This document shows positions 9,791 through 19,889 of a stretch of DNA of 64,000 bases, piece after piece. Under the pieces are notes generated by a model. It made no database searches, was not told where the DNA came from, and saw nothing but the letters and a program-made list of their open reading frames with translations. The first letter of the stretch is position 1. Each line of letters opens with the position of its first letter. The position numbers and the translations under genes are program-made. This DNA is from Planctomycetota bacterium (lineage in GTDB: Bacteria; Planctomycetota; UBA11346), in contig JANQLF010000212.1 of the NCBI GenBank assembly GCA_028280785.1, positions 1 to 64,000 of the forward strand, given 5' to 3'.

Positions 9791-11170
9791 TTATTTGATC
9801 CCTCTTGGATACGGGTCGCGCTGTAAGAGGTCATCAGCAGTAATTTGCAATTCCTCATGATCATTGGTGCGCACTTCAGATAAACCATCTACTTTATTGA
9901 GATGCACGCGCACAAATGGGGTAATTGATTCAAAGGCATCTTCAACTGAATTAAATTTATTATAGGCCTTCTGCCCTGTCATAATTGTACTGGCCTCGGA
10001 ATAAAGTTCATCTTCAGCATCAATGTCTGGGGCTAAAGTGATTGCAACTGCACTAGTGCGATTATCAAATTCCATACCCATATACGCACGACCTGCCTGA
10101 CTCGAAATACGATCTCTTGAAACCGTAATACGATTAAAATACAGCGCTCGCGCATGACCCTTAGCAACACTCACCGAACCATCTGGGCCAAATATAATCA
10201 TAAAATCAGACCAATAGCCATTGACAACTGGTCGTACTTTTTTTGCTAAATAGGTTCTATCAGGACCAACATAATCTCTAGCAACCTTATAACGCTTGCT
10301 AATTGATTTATCTCGCGTGCCTATATTTGATGTTGAAGGCGGCTCCACACACTCACCTGGATAAACACCTGTCGATCCAATTAGGGTATTTCCGCTAAAA
10401 TCCCAATAATGCCAAATGCGACCCCACACTTCATCAGGATTAAGATTGGTGTCTTGGTCAACATTATAGGTAACAGGACCATCATAGCCTTGGTAATCTA
10501 AACCAGTACCCGGCTCTCTGCCTGCACTCACCCAGTCAGCATCAATTTCAGGGTTATATGCGCCCCAAGGATATAAAATATTCGTTGTATTATCGTAGTA
10601 ACCAAACCACGGACGCGGATAAGTCTCGTGGACTTTACCTGGATATAATTCATTGGTATCGCTCAATGCTAAAAAACGCACACCGCGCGATAAGTAACGA
10701 CGTGCACCGATTTGCACTTTTTCCATTGCTTCAGTGTAATCCTCTAATGCGAAGTAAGAATACGTATCTCGATCGTTAGTGGCCACCAAGGCAACCGGCG
10801 GTAAATTCTCCTTTCGCAAGGTTCCTCCACCGTAGGACTGTGCATTGAATTGCGATTCGTCTGGGCCAATTAAGGCATACCAATGACGCCCGATAAAACT
10901 TTCGTCATCTAAATCTTTAACCGATTGATTTTTGAAAACGGTACCATCTCCAGCATTTTCGATATGAAAAACAACGCCATAAGAACGATTCGTACCCATA
11001 GCTAAATTACGTGCCTTGAGCAAAGTAGCCTGTAATTCATGGGCATCTGCAAGAATTAAATCCTCTTGGGACTCAGAATAGGTCACTACCATCATGGTTG
11101 ACAACAAAGCAATGATACTAATCACCACCAACAATTCTATTAAGGTAAAGGCTTTAAATGAATTACTCAT
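9791..11170 (-). CDS. GspH-like pseudopilin with large head domain, cassette 1
   Basis: The prepilin signal is FKA/FTLIELLVVISIIALLS (Ala at -1, Glu at +5). The stalk contains ELQATLLKARNLAMGTNRS, typical of GspH, and FIGRHWYALIGP is shared with the cassette 2 copy at 31189-32601. It has about 459 residues, over twice GspH. The ATG overlaps the stop of the upstream gene (ATGAGTAA) and has GAGG seven bases upstream; a TTG four codons earlier is less likely. It resembles Verru_Chthon cassette protein D by recall. A minor-pseudopilin role in priming assembly would follow the T2SS model. Confidence 0.8.
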   Translation of the reverse strand: MSNSFKAFTLIELLVVISIIALLSTMMVVTYSESQEDLILADAHELQATLLKARNLAMGTNRSYGVVFHIENAGDGTVFKNQSVKDLDDESFIGRHWYALIGPDESQFNAQSYGGGTLRKENLPPVALVATNDRDTYSYFALEDYTEAMEKVQIGARRYLSRGVRFLALSDTNELYPGKVHETYPRPWFGYYDNTTNILYPWGAYNPEIDADWVSAGREPGTGLDYQGYDGPVTYNVDQDTNLNPDEVWGRIWHYWDFSGNTLIGSTGVYPGECVEPPSTSNIGTRDKSISKRYKVARDYVGPDRTYLAKKVRPVVNGYWSDFMIIFGPDGSVSVAKGHARALYFNRITVSRDRISSQAGRAYMGMEFDNRTSAVAITLAPDIDAEDELYSEASTIMTGQKAYNKFNSVEDAFESITPFVRVHLNKVDGLSEVRTNDHEELQITADDLLQRDPYPRGIK

Positions 11171-12344
11171 TATAATCCTCAATCAATAATACATTGTCAT
11201 CGTTTTCAGATTCTGGTGGCAAGCAGTTGAATTCACCATCGCCACCTGCACTACCGAGGAAAAAACTAGCCGCGCGACCAGGAATAGAATTATAGAGAAT
11301 ATTCCCCCAATCATCGCGGTCTACTTTACCATCTTTATTATGGTCTATAAGATCTTTATCATCTAATTTTTGATCACGATTAACGTCGGTCAAATCTTCA
11401 TGCGGTGGCTCGGTGACCCAATCTTCATTGTTGATACTACCATCTCTATTGCGATCGGTAATCGGCACTCGACCACCAAGTGGCTTGATAAATGAGCGCT
11501 CGTAAGCGCCTGAAAAAAAGCGCTTCTCGCCAATAGCTGGTGTTGAATGAGCAACATAGATCAAGGGATTTTCCCATGCATCGACGATAGTTTGATCATC
11601 AATGAATTTACTATCAAGGTCATCCAAATCTAAACAGGGGTGAGTCATATAACGACGACGTACTAAATCACTTTCGAGCATGCCTTTATAAATCATATAT
11701 TGCAATTTATAATACCCACGACCTGAAAATAAGTGGGAATTCGCCCAATCGTACCAAAAATAATCGCCCTTTAACCCTTTTTTAAAAGAAGCTGGCTCTT
11801 CCCAACGAATAGTTAATTTATAATAATAGGTGTCGAGATAGTTCTTAGCAGACATACCCTTTTCGCTTGCAATCCAGGATTCTATTTTTGCTAAGGCTGC
11901 ATCTAATTTTGCATGTGCTGTATTACGCGTTGTCGCAGATTTTAAGTTATGATGTTTCTTGAAATAATCACCAGTTTGATAAGGGTTCCATTCCAGGCTC
12001 ACCTTTTGCGCCTCATCAGTCATAAAAATCTTTTCTGCTTGGCTCATTTTATGGGTTAGGCGCCAAACCAATTGCTGCTTATCCCATGATCCAGTATTGG
12101 TATCTGGATACCAAGAACCACTTTCTGGATCGCTAGAGCTACCAGTTGGCAAAGGCACCGCACCGGTTTCAGCCTCAAAGCGATCGAGGGCCACGCGTAG
12201 TGCACTCAACAGGACCTTGGTCTCATTTCGGTCGACACTACTTTGGCCAATGTTGATGAATGGCAGGATGAGTGCCGACAAAACCATGATGATAGCGATG
12301 ACCACCAGCAGCTCGATCAGGGTAAAAGCAGATCTACTTAACAT
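11163..12344 (-). CDS. GspG-like major pseudopilin with three EF-hand-like loops, first gene of cassette 1
   Basis: The signal MLSRSA/FTLIELLVVIAIIM (Ala -1, Glu +5) heads a 393-residue protein; GspG is about 145. The GspG-like stalk and ENPLIYV segment are followed by three calcium-loop motifs: DRNRDGSINNED (297-308), DVNRDQKLDDKD (320-331) and DHNKDGKVDRDD (334-345). Classical GspG needs one Ca ion in its C-terminal loop. Here the Ca sites look elaborated into dockerin/EF-hand-like repeats. It is the promoter-proximal gene of the cassette, facing the GntR-type regulator gene across a 541 bp intergenic region. Confidence 0.82.
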   Translation of the reverse strand: MLSRSAFTLIELLVVIAIIMVLSALILPFINIGQSSVDRNETKVLLSALRVALDRFEAETGAVPLPTGSSSDPESGSWYPDTNTGSWDKQQLVWRLTHKMSQAEKIFMTDEAQKVSLEWNPYQTGDYFKKHHNLKSATTRNTAHAKLDAALAKIESWIASEKGMSAKNYLDTYYYKLTIRWEEPASFKKGLKGDYFWYDWANSHLFSGRGYYKLQYMIYKGMLESDLVRRRYMTHPCLDLDDLDSKFIDDQTIVDAWENPLIYVAHSTPAIGEKRFFSGAYERSFIKPLGGRVPITDRNRDGSINNEDWVTEPPHEDLTDVNRDQKLDDKDLIDHNKDGKVDRDDWGNILYNSIPGRAASFFLGSAGGDGEFNCLPPESENDDNVLLIEDYNE

Positions 12345-12615
12345 CTAATTGCTCCGTAGCCGATTTAGTGCCTGGTGAGTATATCTAAGCCTAGGAAAAA
12401 TAAACCACTTATGACCAAATTGTTGGTCGAGCGAGGCATTCTGGGAATATTCGTTTTCATCAGAACTGATCTCATGGTATAGACCCCTGGACTAAAAGAC
12501 ATCCGTTTGGTTAATGAAGATAAACCCTATAAAACAAAGGGTTTTATTGTATTTCACCTATAAGAAGATAGTGCTCAGATGCTCCGGACACTTTTTGTGA
12601 CTCATTCTTGATTAG

Positions 12616-12627
12616 TGGTATATACCA
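12616..12627. promoter_or_regulatory. Candidate operator TGGTATATACCA (site 1)
   Basis: A perfect 12 bp inverted repeat in the cassette 1/regulator divergent region. The identical 12-mer recurs upstream of two other gene sets in the window. It is the size and type expected for a dimeric GntR-family winged helix. Binding by the regulators encoded at 12886 and 23898 is inferred. Confidence 0.7.
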
Positions 12628-12782
12628 TAACAGTGCTTTGGTACAACAGAACCTTTAAATAGCTGAAATGAAGCACTCAGAGCGACACAGCAGCTGATAG
12701 ACTATCGAAGGAGATATTTCTATAGAATTTAACATAAGGTTAGTATTTGATTGTACTTATGTGGAAAATAATGGCTTGATCT

Positions 12783-12800
12783 TAATTTCACATGAAATTA
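12783..12800. promoter_or_regulatory. 18 bp palindrome TAATTTCA-CA-TGAAATTA
   Basis: Two perfect 8 bp arms around CA, about 90 bp upstream of the GntR-type regulator start. It could be an operator for another factor. It has no T-run and is not a terminator. Confidence 0.4.
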
Positions 12801-12885
12801 GGTGACAGTGAGTCCTACACAGTCACTTTCAGCCGTCCAAATTTGACAAGAGCAGCTCTAAGACCAGGATACGGTCTATACCAAT

Positions 12886-13950
12886 ATGGACACTAAATTA
12901 GACAAAAAGAGCGGCACGCCCCTCTACCTTCAGATCAAAGAGCGCATCAAAAAGAGCCTGCCCACTGATGAGCAGGAAGAGGATGTACGCATTCCCTCTG
13001 AGCGTCAGCTCGCTGACATGTTTGGCGTGAGCCGCATGACCGCCAGACAGGCACTCAAGTCGCTTAGCGAAGAAACGGCACTCGACCGCAATGAGCAAGG
13101 GACCTTCCTCAGTAGAGCCAATACCAAAAATCTACACACCATACGCTTTGTATTCCCCCGCAACTGGGCCGACTTATCAGACAATTCCTTTTATGGAAAA
13201 ATATTTGCTGGTGCTGAACAAAAATCACACGAATACGATTGCGACCTCCTGTTCTCAACCATCGACAATAATAAGCAATTACTTGATAAAATTGGTCCGA
13301 GTGAAGCCGTTGTCTTAGTCGCTGAAACCAACAAAAAAACAATCAATGCTTTTCAAGGTACTGGTTGCCTTCTGTGCTTAGTCGACTGCAACGTCGGTAC
13401 CAAAAATCTTGGCTGGGACCAAGTTAACATCGACAACATTCAAGGTTCAGCCATCGCAGCCGATGCCTTTGTCAACAACAATCATAAAAAGTGCGCTTAC
13501 ATCGCCCCTTATTTCAAAACCCCCTCATTTGCCTTCAAACAACGTCAAAAAGGTTTCGCTGACCGCCTCAAAGAACACGGCCTAAAAATCACTGATAAAG
13601 ATATATTTAAAATGGGCTGGGAAGATGGCGATGAAATAAATAAGCCCATCCTCAAACAAATAGTCGACAAGGGCTATACCGCGGTCTATGCCAGCCAGGC
13701 ACACTTCGCTGTTGATTTATTGCAATTAGCTCGTGAAGGAAATGTCGATGATAAAATTAGCTTCATTGGTTTTAGTGACGATAATCTGACGAAAAATGCC
13801 AGCCTCAATACTATCGATGTACCTGAAATGCAAATTGGTGAAATGGCCATCGAACAGTTAGTCAAATCTTATAACAATGGCTGGTGTCTTAAACAGAACG
13901 CAAGCGTTTCCTCCAACTATATCGATAGAGGTTCTGTTCACACGCTGTAA
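12886..13950 (+). CDS. GntR/LacI-type transcriptional regulator 1
   Basis: The N-terminal winged helix of the GntR family (about 10-80) contains RIPSERQLADMFGVSRMTARQALKSL and the wing NEQGTFL. The effector domain (about 85-354) is of the LacI/periplasmic-binding type (AraR-like organisation), so the ligand is probably a sugar or glycan derivative. It is a close paralogue of the protein at 23898-24962, with identical SRMTARQALKSL recognition helices. It is transcribed away from cassette 1 and followed 21 nt later by the Ser/Thr kinase gene, suggesting co-transcription. Palindrome site 1 lies upstream, so control of cassette 1 and autoregulation are likely inferences. Confidence 0.88.
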   Translation: MDTKLDKKSGTPLYLQIKERIKKSLPTDEQEEDVRIPSERQLADMFGVSRMTARQALKSLSEETALDRNEQGTFLSRANTKNLHTIRFVFPRNWADLSDNSFYGKIFAGAEQKSHEYDCDLLFSTIDNNKQLLDKIGPSEAVVLVAETNKKTINAFQGTGCLLCLVDCNVGTKNLGWDQVNIDNIQGSAIAADAFVNNNHKKCAYIAPYFKTPSFAFKQRQKGFADRLKEHGLKITDKDIFKMGWEDGDEINKPILKQIVDKGYTAVYASQAHFAVDLLQLAREGNVDDKISFIGFSDDNLTKNASLNTIDVPEMQIGEMAIEQLVKSYNNGWCLKQNASVSSNYIDRGSVHTL

Positions 13951-13971
13951 TAACAGTAGTATTTGAACACC

Positions 13972-16900
13972 ATGGCAGACGCATTAAGCAGTGAAGAAGT
14001 CAAGGAACTAGCCAAGACGCTTGGCGAGACCATTAGCGATAGCACTGATGATGAATTGCACAGTAGTAATGCCGAAACCATTGATGACGGACAAGAAAAC
14101 TCCGAAATCCATATTGAACAAACCGAAGACGATGAAGACACAACGCCATCAATAAGCGGCGATCATATTTTACACAAGTTTGAAATATCATCAGAAATCC
14201 AAGAACGCTATGCAACCGGTGAGGTACTTGGCGAAGGCAGTGGCGGAGCGGTATTCGATTTAACTGATAATAATTTAGATCGAACTATAGCCGTTAAGTT
14301 TTTATCTAAAGAATATGCCAAGAGTAAATTCCGTATTGAAAAATTTATGCGCGAGGCCCTTATTACTAGTCGTCTCGATCACCCAAATATTTTACCGATT
14401 TATGATCTTGAGTCATCAAAAGATAAACAAATTTATTATACCATGAAAAAAGTTGAGGGCATTCCCTTAACCGAATTAACTGAAGTCAGTCATGATGGTA
14501 CCAGTACAGATGAACAAGAACTGATTAATGCATCGAACAGCCTTGGTGAAATAGTAAATACCTTTATTAAAATTGGCGAAACTATCGCCTATGCGCATTC
14601 ACGTGGCATCATTCATCGCGATATAAAACCAGATAACGTCATGCTCGGTCATTACGGTGAAGTCCGTGTTGTCGATTGGGGCATCGCCGTTGATACCGAA
14701 AAACAAAAAAAGCATAACGGTAAAATGTCCGGCACCCCACATTACATGAGCCCAGAGCAAGCTAACTGTGAACAAGCAGATGAACGCAGTGATATTTATT
14801 CTATTGGCGCCACCCTGTTTCATGTATTGTTTAAACGCACTCCTATTATTGCCAAATCACATGAATCATTTTGGCAACAAAAGAAAAATGGCATTTATCA
14901 GATCCCCAATGAAGCTGAACAAGAACATGTGCCAGCACCCTTGTTGGCCATTTGTTTTAAATGCATGGGAAAGGAACGCGAGAACCGTTACCAAACATCT
15001 GCTGAATTAGTTGAAGATCTCAAAAACTTTCAAATCGGTGGTTCAATTGGTGCCTATCATTATAGCTTCGTTGAATTGGCTAAAAAATGGATCAAGCACA
15101 ATATCAATAATCTGAAGTGGGCTGCACTGGTTTTTATTATTATTGGCGCAGCAAGCACATATTTTTACCAACAACATCAACGTGAATACGCAGGCTGGGG
15201 CAGCCCTATTTACACTGAAACTTTTGACAATGCGGAGCAGTGGAACGAAAACTGGGTACTTACGTCTTCTGGCGCTGCAGAGATTGCCGACAAGGTCATG
15301 CAGACTAAAGGCGGATCTGGATTTTACGCATTTTATAACCATCCCATTCAAGGTGGTATGCGCATTGAATTTGATGCAAAAATACTGCCGGGGACATCGC
15401 CTGGCGACATGAGCGTAATTTTCGCCCCGGACATTCATGACACCGTGCGCAATAGTAGAACACCAAGAAATCGATACTACCTTCAGCACGGCAGTCAAGG
15501 CAATGAGTCATCCGCCATTCTAGGGCCGAACGGTCGCCTCGACTACGTTATCAATCCATTGAAACCAGATACTGTCTATCGTGTCCGTGGTGAAATCGAT
15601 GGTAAGTCGATTCGGCTTTATTTAGACAATAAACTCATTTGTTCTTATGACCTGCTATTTCCATTAACGTCTGGTTACATTGGTATTTATTGTTTCTATC
15701 CCGGTAAACAAATAGACAACATCCGCATTTACAGCAAAGAACTTCCTGAAATTACCAATATTATTAAAACTGGTGACCTGCTGTTTGATAATAAACTTTA
15801 CGACCTAGCAGCTCAGCGCTATTTAAAAATCAGTCAAACACACCCAAAAACTCAGCTAGGTGACGAGGCTCTGTATAAATATGCACTGTGCATGCATAAA
15901 TTAGGTAAAGAAGCGAAAGCATTCGAAATCTGGGACACATTAAAAAATAGTAGTTACAAGGACCATATAAGTTATTATCGTTGGAGTGACCTCTATACCA
16001 AACAGTCCTTTGATACCTTACTCAAAGAAATGGATCAATTATTCGCTCAAAGCGAAAAAAACACACGGCATAACATAAAAGCTAAATGGGCAACGTTTTT
16101 AAAACAAGCTCAAGATAATCACCACATGAAATTCCTTGAAGATCTGCTCACCTTCAGATCCAAACATTTCCCAAATGATCAGGTATTCAGCTTTCAGACT
16201 TTTAGGGCTTTACGTCTCCTTGGCGAAGCATCCAAAGTTCTGGAATTATTCCCACAGCAGACGTTAATAAAATGTCGCGCCATGTTAGCTATGGGCAGAT
16301 TTGATGAAATTATCAAAGATTATCCCGAACATAAAATTCTTGTTTCGCTAGCGCTGTCACTATCTGGTCAATACAACAAAGTCATTGCCGAATACTCCGA
16401 GTTCCAGGGCGATTACCTGACTTCCCTTATTCATGCCGGCTACCTGGAAAAAGCAAAACAGGAATTCGCAGGCACTAAACACATGCCGCTTATCCTATTC
16501 GAAGCAGGGGATTACGATGAACTGATTAAGCATTACCCAGACAGCAGTACGGCAAATCACGCAAAATACATAAAAACAGGTGATTTGGATGCCTATCTGA
16601 GGAGCCTGGATCAGGAAGCACTGAATTCAGGTTACTATCAAACTCTCATTGCACTAAGAAAACACATACAAGGTGACAAATCAGCCATAAATAAAATCAA
16701 AAGCCTTGTTAGCCAGGTAAACGCAACGGAATTATTGTGGGCAACGAACATGTTTGAGCGGAGATTTATCGACGCTGTGCTAACTGCCCTCGACGGCGAT
16801 GATCAGCTGCTGGAATCACGTGTTAGGTCGCTCTATAAAGAAAAGAGAGAAATGTCTTACATGCGACCATGGCACTGTGCGGCTCTGCTCCTGGGTGAAA

Positions 16901-17109
16901 TTGATGAAGAAACATTTCTTAAACAGCCTTTTCAATGGGACATCAAAGAAGACCTGCATTTATATAAAGGCATTCATGAGGACCTACAGGGCAATAGGCA
17001 GGCAGCGATCAAGCACTACACTGCCCTTAAAAACCTAAAACACTATGAATCTAGAGATTCGATTACCGTCGAAATATTTGTCGACTATCGCCTCAAAGCG
17101 CTGCAGTAA
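13972..17109 (+). CDS. Transmembrane Ser/Thr protein kinase with LamG/DUF1080-like and TPR-like regions
   Basis: An acidic N-terminus (1-75) precedes an intact kinase domain (about 80-355): Gly loop GEGSGG at 87-92, Lys109, Glu128, HRDIKPDN at 215-222, DWG at 235-237, and GTPHYMSPEQA. A membrane helix lies near 382-399. Outside the membrane is a beta-sandwich (about 405-590, DUF1080/LamG-like, possibly glycan-binding), then a long helical TPR-like array to the C-terminus. The longest frame begins at TTG; the ATG at 13972 is preferred, without a clear Shine-Dalgarno. It is the catalytically intact paralogue of the pseudokinase at 1-1991. Its stop codon abuts the convergent gene's stop (TAATTA). 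Confidence 0.87.
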   Translation: MADALSSEEVKELAKTLGETISDSTDDELHSSNAETIDDGQENSEIHIEQTEDDEDTTPSISGDHILHKFEISSEIQERYATGEVLGEGSGGAVFDLTDNNLDRTIAVKFLSKEYAKSKFRIEKFMREALITSRLDHPNILPIYDLESSKDKQIYYTMKKVEGIPLTELTEVSHDGTSTDEQELINASNSLGEIVNTFIKIGETIAYAHSRGIIHRDIKPDNVMLGHYGEVRVVDWGIAVDTEKQKKHNGKMSGTPHYMSPEQANCEQADERSDIYSIGATLFHVLFKRTPIIAKSHESFWQQKKNGIYQIPNEAEQEHVPAPLLAICFKCMGKERENRYQTSAELVEDLKNFQIGGSIGAYHYSFVELAKKWIKHNINNLKWAALVFIIIGAASTYFYQQHQREYAGWGSPIYTETFDNAEQWNENWVLTSSGAAEIADKVMQTKGGSGFYAFYNHPIQGGMRIEFDAKILPGTSPGDMSVIFAPDIHDTVRNSRTPRNRYYLQHGSQGNESSAILGPNGRLDYVINPLKPDTVYRVRGEIDGKSIRLYLDNKLICSYDLLFPLTSGYIGIYCFYPGKQIDNIRIYSKELPEITNIIKTGDLLFDNKLYDLAAQRYLKISQTHPKTQLGDEALYKYALCMHKLGKEAKAFEIWDTLKNSSYKDHISYYRWSDLYTKQSFDTLLKEMDQLFAQSEKNTRHNIKAKWATFLKQAQDNHHMKFLEDLLTFRSKHFPNDQVFSFQTFRALRLLGEASKVLELFPQQTLIKCRAMLAMGRFDEIIKDYPEHKILVSLALSLSGQYNKVIAEYSEFQGDYLTSLIHAGYLEKAKQEFAGTKHMPLILFEAGDYDELIKHYPDSSTANHAKYIKTGDLDAYLRSLDQEALNSGYYQTLIALRKHIQGDKSAINKIKSLVSQVNATELLWATNMFERRFIDAVLTALDGDDQLLESRVRSLYKEKREMSYMRPWHCAALLLGEIDEETFLKQPFQWDIKEDLHLYKGIHEDLQGNRQAAIKHYTALKNLKHYESRDSITVEIFVDYRLKALQ

Positions 17110-19719
17110 TTATTTACTTAATTCAATTATCCGCTTGATCATCGCCAAGCGTGACTCCTCCAACTTCGCATTGGTCCATGTAGATTGGTCCTTCTTATAA
17201 CCATCTATATTCCAGGTCTTCAGCGATGCATCGTTTTTAGGCGCGACGCTTTCTAAGGTTAAGCGAATGCGTGCATCTAATAAACCTTCACGAACACCTA
17301 ACCAATTTGGCGTTTTCAAGGCACCCAATTCTCTGTGCACCAAGAAACATGAGTGTGAAGGCTCACGACCATCGAGATTGTGAAAAGCAAAGCCCTGCGT
17401 GAATAATCCAATCCATTGCATACGGCCCTTCACACCTAATTGAATGCCGCGCCAAATGTGCAATCCCATGCCATAACGATCAAGACCGTTATTATAAACC
17501 CAAGGCTCTGCACCCATTTCTTGAATCTTAGCTATGTGCTCAGCTTTATGTCCATTAACCGCGCAGGCATAAGAATTTTTAGCGAGATTAGTAATTATTT
17601 CTGTATGGCTTCCATATGAGGTCCAACCAATAGTACGGATACCAGCCTTGGTATTGGGAGTCAGATACTTCAATACGTTTGCCAATTGATCCGTACCATG
17701 ACGCGGCTCATCGTAAGAGTTCACGTAATGCTTAGGTAATTTTTCTTTCTTTTGGAAAGCATCGATCGCATCTGCCACACCTTTACGGTCAGATAAATTT
17801 CTCATCGAACGGTTATTAAAGAAACCGCCGTAGCCAACAATGGCGTGTATCGGCCCATGTTTTTGCGCCATACGAATATATTTAATGGCATTATCTCCAG
17901 AAATGTTTGTGCCAGATACGGTATAACCCAAGGATGAACCGCCGCTCAGTGCCGTTAAACCTGAACCAACCTGTTCCTTCAATAAGCCGTCCTGTAATTT
18001 CCACCAGGTTGATTCATCCATTTCAAAATCAGCGATTGGCAAGGCGTTCATGTAGATGCCAACTGGAATTGGAATATCCTTAAGCGCTACTTTGGACACA
18101 TTAATTTCGACCGGTAAGGTAACTTTTTGTTTACCAGCGGTAATCGTAACCGTATCTTTAATCACACCGTTACCGAAACTCTTAGGTACCGGATATTCTA
18201 AAATAACCGAACGGCTCAGCTCTGGTGCAACATCAAATTCATTATCAGGGCGATAATGACTGACATCCAACCAAACCGAACCCACACCGTAATTACGCTG
18301 TGGCATATAACGCCCATAAGATACCGTTGCTTTTACTTTAGCTGTTTTACCAGTGAGGACACTGACCTTTTGACGTTCCTGGGCATAAACACCTAAATGG
18401 ATGGTCACCGTTTGGCCCGCTACAGCCAACTTTTTGGCAATCTTACCACCAGTGGCTGCAACTGGGTAATTTCGTGGATAAAACTGTTCACCTACTGGTA
18501 ATTCTTCGACTACTAATTTTTTAGCTGGGGCACTGCGCCCCTTTCTTTTGCTTCTATCACCAGCTGCATAAACCGTACTAATGGTCTTTTTCTGCAGATT
18601 GATATGATGCTGTATAAACTCTTTGCCATCTTTGGTATTAGGCGCGATAATAAGTCCAGCAATACGCAATGGATAGCGACTCGCATTATCGGTCTCTAAC
18701 GTGAAACTATTCTTTCCATTATCAGCATCAAATGTGAATTCACTGATAGCATGTGCCGGCCAAATAAGTTTATCTGCTAGCTCATCCAAATTTTCAATTT
18801 CAGTATCTTGAAACAAAAAGTCGATGCCGTCCTTGGTAAATGCATGCTTGTGCGCCACTTTTCCATTCGCTTTCAAGCGTGCTTCGGTATAGCCGCTATG
18901 TTCATCACCCCAGAAACCACCGCGCTCAAATGCAATTAGGCCAATATAAGAGCCGCCTTTGAGGTTCACGTCAAAGCTACCTGAACGCATGCCCATGCCA
19001 TCGCCCAACATAGGCGTTGGGAAAGACATATGCTTTTTCAAATTAGCAAAACTGACACCTTTGAAACCATAACCCTTACTACCATTAAACGATGATTTTT
19101 CGTTAATTCCAATCATCTGGCCCATGACCTGCGTTTTACCTGGACCAAAGTCAAAAGCATAAGCTCCATCAACAAGAACTCTTTTTACCTTTATCAATTC
19201 TATGCGATCAAGATAAACAGTAGACTTGCTGTTATTCAACCAAGAAACACGTTTAATCGAATTAGTCTCAATAGGTGTTTTTATCTTGCCCATGTATGGT
19301 TTATTTTCTTCACCGCGCCATAAGCCCCCTGATATATCTAAATCAACAACTGATTCGCCGGCCTTCACGCCAAAGCCATTAGCGTGACGCTCACGAAACC
19401 CAGAATGTCGATCGCGAATCTCGAAACCCATGGTCGATGCGGTGTCACTCGTATTATTAAAGTGCATACGCAAGGTATCATAACCCTTCCAATTATTGGT
19501 TTTGAATTTAAAAATCGTCGCCATCAAACCTGGGTCTATTTTTAAACTCTTGGAACCGTCGCTCTTCCATTCATTAGTAATTTTTACATCTCCCGGTCTT
19601 TCACCTGGCCACTTATCAACCTTTATGGCTTTTTCGAAGTCCGCGATTAACAACACTTCTTCAGCTTGAAGCTGAAATGAACATAAAATCATTAATAAAA
19701 CTGGCATGGTGAGGCGCAT
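17110..19719 (-). CDS. Secreted glycoside-hydrolase-like protein with N-terminal binding domains
   Basis: A signal peptide (cleaved after QLQA, about residue 19) is followed by a jelly-roll/CBM-like domain (about 22-180, LLIADFEKA...), a second beta domain (about 190-370), an Ig-like segment (about 420-545) and a C-terminal region (about 550-869). That last region looks like a TIM-barrel of the DUF4091 or GH-like kind (HYVNSYDEPRHGT, WVYNNGLDRYG). No family can be named with certainty. The ATG has AGGAG at six bases. The gene diverges from the SGNH-like operon at 19890, and the 12 bp operator sits in the shared promoter, so it should belong to the GntR-type regulon. Confidence 0.72.
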   Translation of the reverse strand: MRLTMPVLLMILCSFQLQAEEVLLIADFEKAIKVDKWPGERPGDVKITNEWKSDGSKSLKIDPGLMATIFKFKTNNWKGYDTLRMHFNNTSDTASTMGFEIRDRHSGFRERHANGFGVKAGESVVDLDISGGLWRGEENKPYMGKIKTPIETNSIKRVSWLNNSKSTVYLDRIELIKVKRVLVDGAYAFDFGPGKTQVMGQMIGINEKSSFNGSKGYGFKGVSFANLKKHMSFPTPMLGDGMGMRSGSFDVNLKGGSYIGLIAFERGGFWGDEHSGYTEARLKANGKVAHKHAFTKDGIDFLFQDTEIENLDELADKLIWPAHAISEFTFDADNGKNSFTLETDNASRYPLRIAGLIIAPNTKDGKEFIQHHINLQKKTISTVYAAGDRSKRKGRSAPAKKLVVEELPVGEQFYPRNYPVAATGGKIAKKLAVAGQTVTIHLGVYAQERQKVSVLTGKTAKVKATVSYGRYMPQRNYGVGSVWLDVSHYRPDNEFDVAPELSRSVILEYPVPKSFGNGVIKDTVTITAGKQKVTLPVEINVSKVALKDIPIPVGIYMNALPIADFEMDESTWWKLQDGLLKEQVGSGLTALSGGSSLGYTVSGTNISGDNAIKYIRMAQKHGPIHAIVGYGGFFNNRSMRNLSDRKGVADAIDAFQKKEKLPKHYVNSYDEPRHGTDQLANVLKYLTPNTKAGIRTIGWTSYGSHTEIITNLAKNSYACAVNGHKAEHIAKIQEMGAEPWVYNNGLDRYGMGLHIWRGIQLGVKGRMQWIGLFTQGFAFHNLDGREPSHSCFLVHRELGALKTPNWLGVREGLLDARIRLTLESVAPKNDASLKTWNIDGYKKDQSTWTNAKLEESRLAMIKRIIELSK

Positions 19720-19835
19720 CTAAGTCTCCTGATCTATAGACTATTTTATCTTGGTAGAGATGGAATGGGGTAACCCCTGATTTGTGACGAGGCACCCCAC
19801 TCTGTCCTTCCCTTCCTTGACTTAAGGCAGATTTA

Positions 19836-19847
19836 TGGTATATACCA
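19836..19847. promoter_or_regulatory. Candidate operator TGGTATATACCA (site 2)
   Basis: An exact copy of the 12 bp palindrome, in the 170 bp divergent region between the glycoside-hydrolase-like gene (start 19719) and the SGNH-like gene (start 19890). It lies about 43 bp before the latter's start codon, a position suited to repression. Confidence 0.7.
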
Positions 19848-19889
19848 CCTATCGAAAAACAAGCCTTCAAACAAGATGAGGTAAGTCCA

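Larger units (their letters stand above)
12345..12885. promoter_or_regulatory. Divergent promoter region between cassette 1 and GntR/LacI regulator
   Basis: This 541 bp stretch is AT-rich and holds no convincing gene. It carries the perfect palindrome TGGTATATACCA (listed separately), an 18 bp near-perfect palindrome at 12783-12800, and a partial match GGTCTATACC just before the regulator start at 12886. It must hold promoters for both directions; I could not fix -10/-35 boxes with confidence. Confidence 0.7.
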
